24,215 bases of DNA from JBOGGX01 sp050744245 (GTDB taxonomy: Bacteria > Actinomycetota > Acidimicrobiia > Acidimicrobiales > JBOGGX01): the NCBI GenBank assembly GCA_050744245.1, contig JBOGGX010000172.1, forward strand, positions 1 to 24,215. Direction: 5' to 3'. The notes below the pieces were generated by a model that searched no databases, had not been told where the DNA came from, and saw only the letters and a program-made list of their open reading frames with translations. How positions within the stretch are numbered: the stretch's first letter is position 1; each line of letters opens with the position of its first letter. This document shows, piece after piece, positions 21,095 through 24,215 of this stretch. The translations under genes and the position numbers were made by a program.

Positions 21095-21300
21095 GACCGC
21101 CGCCTGGCCGAGGGGGTCGGGGGCGCGCCTTCGCCGCCCTGGGTCACCGCAACTTCCGCCTGTTCTGGTGGGCCGCCCTGGTGTCGAACACGGGCTGGCT
21201 CGTCGACCTGGTCGGGCCCGAGCCGACGGTGGCCGGGGCCGGGCTGCTGTTGCTGGCGGCCACCCTCGCCCTGGCCGGGCGGGGGTGGTTCGGCGCCATG
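21095..21300 (+). pseudogene. Remnant of an MFS transporter: both ends kept, middle deleted
   Basis: In one + frame the sequence reads AFAALGHRNFRLFWWAALVSNTG (split here as two overlapping halves, about 21130-21195), the typical start of an EntS/MFS_3-type transporter with its first membrane segment. It then runs straight into LVDLVGPEPTVAGAG and LLLLAATLALAGRG (about 21200-21290), which looks like the last membrane segment and C-terminus of the same kind of protein. About 330 residues normally lie between them. There is no start codon in this frame, and the upstream segment (about 21095-21120) looks like an N-terminus only in another frame, so a frameshift is also likely. Nothing functional should be made. 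Confidence 0.65.
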
Positions 21301-21320
21301 GACGGGCCTGACGCGGGCGG

Positions 21321-22286
21321 TCAGCCCCAACCGTCGGAGGTGGTGCCGGCGTCGCGGGCGGCCTCGCAACCATCGGCCAGCGGGCACCAGCGACAGGCCG
21401 GCCCCGGCCGGTAGACGGGCTCGGCGGGGTGCCGCCGCAGCTCGACGATGCGGGTGGCGGCGCCGACGACCCGGGCCACCGCCGACCACAGCATCGGCTC
21501 GGTGACCGCTTCTGGAACGAAGCGCCCCGAGTCGAGGTAGTAGGTGGCGACCAGCCGGGGCGGCGTTCCCAGCCGGAGGGTCTCGAGGAGGGCGTAGAAC
21601 CGGAGGTCGTCGAGGTGGCTGGGGGCGAACCCTCCGGTCTTGAGGTCGACCACCACCTTGCGGGCGACGAGGCCGTCGGCCCGCTGCAGGGTGAGGTCGG
21701 CCCGGCCCAGGAGCACGATCCGGGCCGCGTGCAGCTCGATCCGCCACGTGCTCTCGGTGACGGGGCGCCATGCGACCTGGAGCGGCGGCCAGGCCTCGAG
21801 GAACTTGGCCACCTGGTCGTTGACCACGGCCCGCAGCTCGGCCCGCTCGATCTCGGGCAGCTTCTGCAGCCAGTCGGCCAGCGAGGTCTCGGCCTGCTCC
21901 AGTCGGGCCATGGCCTCGTCGACCAGCCGCAGCGGCTCGCAGCCGCCGCGGGTGTGGGCCGACAGCTCGATGGCCTTGTGGGCCACCGTGCCGCGGGCCA
22001 GCGGGACGGACCATCCGGGGAAGCCGGCCGCGTCCTCGTGGAGGAACCTGGCCTCGCAGCCGAGCACGCTCGACAGCGTGTGCTTGGAGAGGTAGAGGGT
22101 GGCCGGCTCGTCGTCGAGCCGTTCGACCACCGGCCCCAGCTCCTGGTCGAGCTCGTCGCGCAGCTCGGCCCGCAGCTCGGGCCGGAACGTCGGCCAGGAG
22201 GACCTGGGCGCGCCGATGACGTCGAGCACCTCCCGCTGGGCCGGGTTGAACGTCTCGGGCGGGTACGGGTCGTGGGCCAGGGCCAC
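21321..22286 (-). CDS. RecB/Cas4-like PD-(D/E)XK nuclease with probable 4Fe-4S cluster
   Basis: From GTG 22286 the protein has 321 residues. The nuclease core is present: H103 in GTVAHKAIEL, D197 in LLGRADLTL, and D214/K216 in VVVDLKTGG, the PD-(D/E)XK set, followed by LDDLRFYALLE (the helix that normally carries the QxxxY motif). Four cysteines, C77 (LGCEARF) and C298, C301, C307 (CRWCPLADGC), match the split Fe-S cluster of Cas4/AddB-type nucleases. It is expected to cut single-stranded DNA ends with a divalent metal. It stands alone, with no helicase or cas gene beside it. The chosen GTG is 6 nt from a TACCGT -10 box; the frame is open to 22409 but the added residues are unlike the family. 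Confidence 0.85.
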   Translation of the reverse strand: MALAHDPYPPETFNPAQREVLDVIGAPRSSWPTFRPELRAELRDELDQELGPVVERLDDEPATLYLSKHTLSSVLGCEARFLHEDAAGFPGWSVPLARGTVAHKAIELSAHTRGGCEPLRLVDEAMARLEQAETSLADWLQKLPEIERAELRAVVNDQVAKFLEAWPPLQVAWRPVTESTWRIELHAARIVLLGRADLTLQRADGLVARKVVVDLKTGGFAPSHLDDLRFYALLETLRLGTPPRLVATYYLDSGRFVPEAVTEPMLWSAVARVVGAATRIVELRRHPAEPVYRPGPACRWCPLADGCEAARDAGTTSDGWG

Positions 22287-22292
22287 GTTCGT

Positions 22293-22298
22293 ACGGTA
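22293..22298 (-). promoter_or_regulatory. -10 box (TACCGT) for the PD-(D/E)XK nuclease
   Basis: TACCGT on the minus strand ends 6 nt before GTG 22286. It decides the start chosen for the nuclease and fits a leaderless message. Confidence 0.5.
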
Positions 22299-22370
22299 CG
22301 CACCCGGTGTGACACCGACGGGGATCCCAGCCGGGGCGCGGGCCATGGCTGCCCGAGGCTGTTGCGATCG

Positions 22371-22427
22371 ACCACCGTGGCGGTGGTCCGGCGCGAAAAC
22401 CACGGCCACCGTGCCGAGCCGAGGCTC
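22371..22427. repeat. Cluster of three small inverted repeats
   Basis: ACCACCG-TGG-CGGTGGT (22371-22387), CACGG-CCA-CCGTG (22401-22413) and GAGCC-GA-GGCTC (22416-22427) lie between the divergent nuclease and 103-residue genes. The first two have complementary loops (TGG and CCA). They may be operator-like or simply structured spacer; the function is unknown. Confidence 0.5.
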
Positions 22428-22471
22428 GCCGCCGCCCTCGATGTCCTACGGGGTGGGGATACTGGTCGGCG

Positions 22472-22783
22472 ATGGAGGCCGTCACGTTCAGGTTCGCCGA
22501 CGCCGCCCGCCGGCTCGGCGTCGAGGCCCGCCGCATGGGGCTCGCCCCGCCCGCCTTCCGCAGCCCACCCCGCCTCGCCGGCGTCGATCGCACGCTTCGA
22601 CGCCGGCCCGACGGCGGCGCGGTGGTCGCCGTCGTCCTCCGGGGCCGGCCCTGGGTGGCGATCCTGGCCGACCTCATCGAGGGCGTGGTTGCGGCCAACC
22701 GGCTCGGCGGCGTGGCCGCCGATCGGGTGCGGAGCGGGCTGTGGGAGGCCATGGCCGGAAGCGAGGCGCCCGTGGCCGCGTGA
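22472..22783 (+). CDS. Uncharacterised 103-residue protein
   Basis: A small basic protein starting MEAVTFRFADAARRLGVEARRMGL, with FRSPPRLAGVDRTLRRR in the middle, a hydrophobic strand GGAVVAVVLRGRPWVAILADLIEG and an ANRLGGVAADRVRSGLWEAM helix at the end (given here in pieces). Codon use is normal for the window. It resembles small proteins I associate with Acidimicrobiia genomes, but I cannot name a family or function. A GATACT box at 22458-22463 lies 8 nt before the ATG and there is no Shine-Dalgarno sequence. It is divergent from the nuclease gene and precedes the tRNA by 29 nt. It has neither a signal peptide nor a clear membrane span. Confidence 0.75.
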   Translation: MEAVTFRFADAARRLGVEARRMGLAPPAFRSPPRLAGVDRTLRRRPDGGAVVAVVLRGRPWVAILADLIEGVVAANRLGGVAADRVRSGLWEAMAGSEAPVAA

Positions 22784-22800
22784 GTGAGCCCGCCGGCTCG

Positions 22801-22806
22801 TATCCT
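22801..22806 (+). promoter_or_regulatory. -10 box (TATCCT) for the tRNA-Leu-like gene
   Basis: TATCCT ends 6 nt before the tRNA 5' end, so transcription would begin at or within a base of the mature end, leaving little or no leader for RNase P. No clear -35 hexamer is seen. Confidence 0.4.
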
Positions 22807-22812
22807 CGACTG

Positions 22813-22887
22813 GCCCCCGTACCCCAAGCGGCAGAGGGGGACGGCTTAAACCCGTCCGATGTGTGGGTTCGACTCCCACCGGGGGCA
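22813..22887 (+). tRNA. tRNA with anticodon TAA (Leu), short variable loop
   Basis: A cloverleaf folds cleanly: acceptor GCCCCCG/CGGGGGC with discriminator A73 (22887), a D-arm CCC/GGG with loop containing GCGG, anticodon stem GACGG/CCGTC with loop CTTAAAC (anticodon TAA at 22847-22849), and T-stem GTGGG/CCCAC with loop TTCGACT. Between the anticodon stem and T-stem are only six bases (CGATGT), whereas bacterial leucine tRNAs have a long variable arm of more than ten. The anticodon loop is the same as that of Streptomyces bldA. CCA is not encoded. The tRNA call is firm; the amino-acid identity is less certain because of the missing arm. Confidence 0.85.
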
Positions 22888-22898
22888 CCCGGCGTCGA

Positions 22899-24215
22899 TC
22901 AGTCCAGCGACTCGGCCACGCGCGTCAGCTCGTCGGCCGGGAGGATGCCCGACACGGTGAAGACCAGCTCGTCGGTGTGGCCCGACAGATGGGGGATCGC
23001 CGGCTGGACCTGGACCGACTCGACGGTCACCCCGTCGAACCGTCCGGAGTCGAGCTCGATGGGCCGGCCCTCGACGCCAGGGATGGTGCCGAACGGGTCG
23101 GTCCAGCGATCCGAGATTGGGGTGACGCCGCGCCGGGTGGTCACGACCATCTGCTCGAAACCGCGCCGGTAGCTGAGCACGATGACCCCCTGTGCCACCT
23201 GCGCCGGCGCCAGGGTGCCGTCTGGGTTGGTCGCCCCGGGCGACTGGGCCTGGGCCGCCACCGCCACCTCGGCCAGCTTGAAGCCGTTGGGGATGTAGGC
23301 CGGAACGGCGGCGGCGTAGCCGACGGCGGCCGTGGCCTCGGCCGGGCTGGCCACCCGGCGGAACCCGCCGTCGGCCGGGGTGACCTCGGCGTTGCCGGGG
23401 ACGGGCACGACGAAGTTCTCGGGACCGAGCGGGGCATCGACGGCCAGGTTGTCGACGCGGATGTCCTCCCACGGTTGGTCGCCGGCGAGCAGGGTGACCG
23501 CCACCGGCAGGTGGCTGTCGGGGTTGACCGCGAGACGGGCGCGGTCGGGCCCGGGCTCGGTGACCCTGGGGATGGGAGTGTCGATGACGAGAACCGGCTG
23601 GTCGTCGCGCACCGCCTCGACCACGGTCGCCCCGGCCGGATCGGCGAGCACCGATCGGAACACGGTCAGCACCACGTTGACGAGCGGGAGCCCCGGCGAC
23701 GCGCCATCGGGCGGGCCCGGCGCCACGTTGGCCTCGTCTCGCACCACCGAGCCGAAGCCGGGTGCAACCTGCAGCGTGCGCCGGCTGCCGAGGGCGGCGT
23801 CATAGGCCTCGTCGAAGGTCTGGTCGGCGAGCGTGTACCGGTACGAGCCGTCGACCCGCCACAGGAACGTGTAGGCCCGGCCCACCGGCTCGGGCACACC
23901 CGTCTGGGCCGTGAACTCGGTGATCGTGAGCCCGCCGATCAGGCTCGTCGGCGACGCCATGGCCTCGGCGATGTCGGCGACCGCCGCCGTCGCCTCGTTG
24001 GCCGCGGCGGTCTCCTCGTTCGCGTCCCGGCCGAACAGGAAGGCCACGGCGACGATGGCCAGCACCGCGGTCACGACCAGGACGACGCCGACACCGAGGC
24101 GGCTGCGACGCCGCCCGTAGATCGGCGTGCGGCGATGCGGGGTGAGATCGGTTGCGTGCCTGGCCAGCTCGAGCACGATCGAGCTCGGGTCCTGGGTGTA
24201 CGCACGCGACCGCAT
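22899..24215 (-). CDS. Membrane-anchored RseB/LolA-like protein with DUF4367-like C-terminus (may be partial)
   Basis: The frame covers 438 codons to an ATG formed by the last three bases of the window, so the true start may lie outside. A cytoplasmic basic N-terminus (about 40 residues) precedes one membrane segment at 40-62 (VGVVLVVTAVLAIVAVAFLF). The outer part has a region like the RseB/LolA fold (FLWRVDGSYRYTL, RRTLQVAPGFGSVVRDE, DRARLAVNPDSHLPVAVTL) and a C-terminal domain like DUF4367 (AVPAYIPNGFKLAEVAV, VIVLSYRRGFEQMVVTTRRG). Such proteins often act with extracytoplasmic sigma factors as sensors or anti-sigma partners; no anti-sigma zinc motif is seen here. A sigma-factor gene may lie just beyond the right edge. 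It faces the tRNA gene across 11 nt. Confidence 0.75.
   Translation of the reverse strand: MRSRAYTQDPSSIVLELARHATDLTPHRRTPIYGRRRSRLGVGVVLVVTAVLAIVAVAFLFGRDANEETAAANEATAAVADIAEAMASPTSLIGGLTITEFTAQTGVPEPVGRAYTFLWRVDGSYRYTLADQTFDEAYDAALGSRRTLQVAPGFGSVVRDEANVAPGPPDGASPGLPLVNVVLTVFRSVLADPAGATVVEAVRDDQPVLVIDTPIPRVTEPGPDRARLAVNPDSHLPVAVTLLAGDQPWEDIRVDNLAVDAPLGPENFVVPVPGNAEVTPADGGFRRVASPAEATAAVGYAAAVPAYIPNGFKLAEVAVAAQAQSPGATNPDGTLAPAQVAQGVIVLSYRRGFEQMVVTTRRGVTPISDRWTDPFGTIPGVEGRPIELDSGRFDGVTVESVQVQPAIPHLSGHTDELVFTVSGILPADELTRVAESLD

Noticed and set aside
20143..22827. A minus-strand open frame of 894 codons across the acyltransferase, the MFS remnant and the nuclease
   Set aside because: It is out of frame with the recognisable proteins, and its product is Arg/Pro/Gly-rich without any domain.
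22887..22890. Encoded 3' CCA of the second tRNA
   Set aside because: The bases after the discriminator A are CCC, not CCA.
1..24215. CRISPR arrays, insertion sequences, attachment sites, replication origin or riboswitches
   Set aside because: I looked for spaced repeats, transposase or integrase motifs, DnaA-box clusters and known leader motifs, and found none.

Overview
The window looks like chromosomal core sequence of a very GC-rich actinobacterium. Codon usage is strongly GC3-biased, and the TTTT-rich acidic linkers in an exported protein, together with the gene order, suggest the class Acidimicrobiia or a close uncultured relative. That class assignment is inference. No transposase, integrase, phage gene or CRISPR array is visible.

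Left half, bases 1-13358, mostly + strand. This is the old housekeeping neighbourhood shared by Actinobacteria and Firmicutes: an RlpA-type cell-wall protein (partial), rsmA, ispE, tRNA-Gln, glmU, prs, rplY, pth, mfd, a YabN-type methylase/MazG fusion, eno and ftsB. These genes cover rRNA methylation, isoprenoid and nucleotide-sugar precursors, PRPP supply, ribosome and peptidyl-tRNA maintenance, transcription-coupled repair, nucleotide sanitation, glycolysis and septum assembly. Inserted on the minus strand are a DUF2461 gene with the tiny ribosomal protein bS22, and a probable 24-residue peptide gene downstream of mfd.

Middle, 13336-18336. A proline-rich, membrane-anchored exported protein (minus strand) separates ftsB from a tightly overlapping + strand series: a 52-residue membrane protein with a strong ribosome-binding site, a DUF501 protein, a Ppx/GppA phosphatase, an acetyl-CoA-synthetase-like enzyme and a GNAT acetyltransferase.

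Right part, 18341-24215. A minus-strand operon encodes an acyltransferase, an SDR/epimerase-like protein and a crotonase-fold protein; the last two lack usual catalytic residues, and the set suggests lipid metabolism. Then come a decayed MFS-transporter remnant, a Cas4/RecB-like PD-(D/E)XK nuclease with an Fe-S cysteine set, a small conserved-looking protein, a tRNA with anticodon UAA but a short variable loop, and a membrane-anchored RseB/DUF4367-like protein that may continue past the right edge.

Points that stand out: (1) rplY and pth share one reading frame, separated by a single TAG, and pth has no ATG, GTG or TTG start but has a likely CTG start whose Shine-Dalgarno sequence lies in a hairpin. 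(2) GlmU stops before the acetyltransferase active site. (3) The tRNA-Leu(UAA)-like gene has no long variable arm. (4) An MFS gene appears reduced to its two ends. (5) Seven first-in-unit genes have a TANNNT-like -10 box 6-10 nt before the start codon, implying leaderless or near-leaderless mRNAs. (6) Three small genes (bS22, the 52-aa and the 24-aa ORF) are easily missed.
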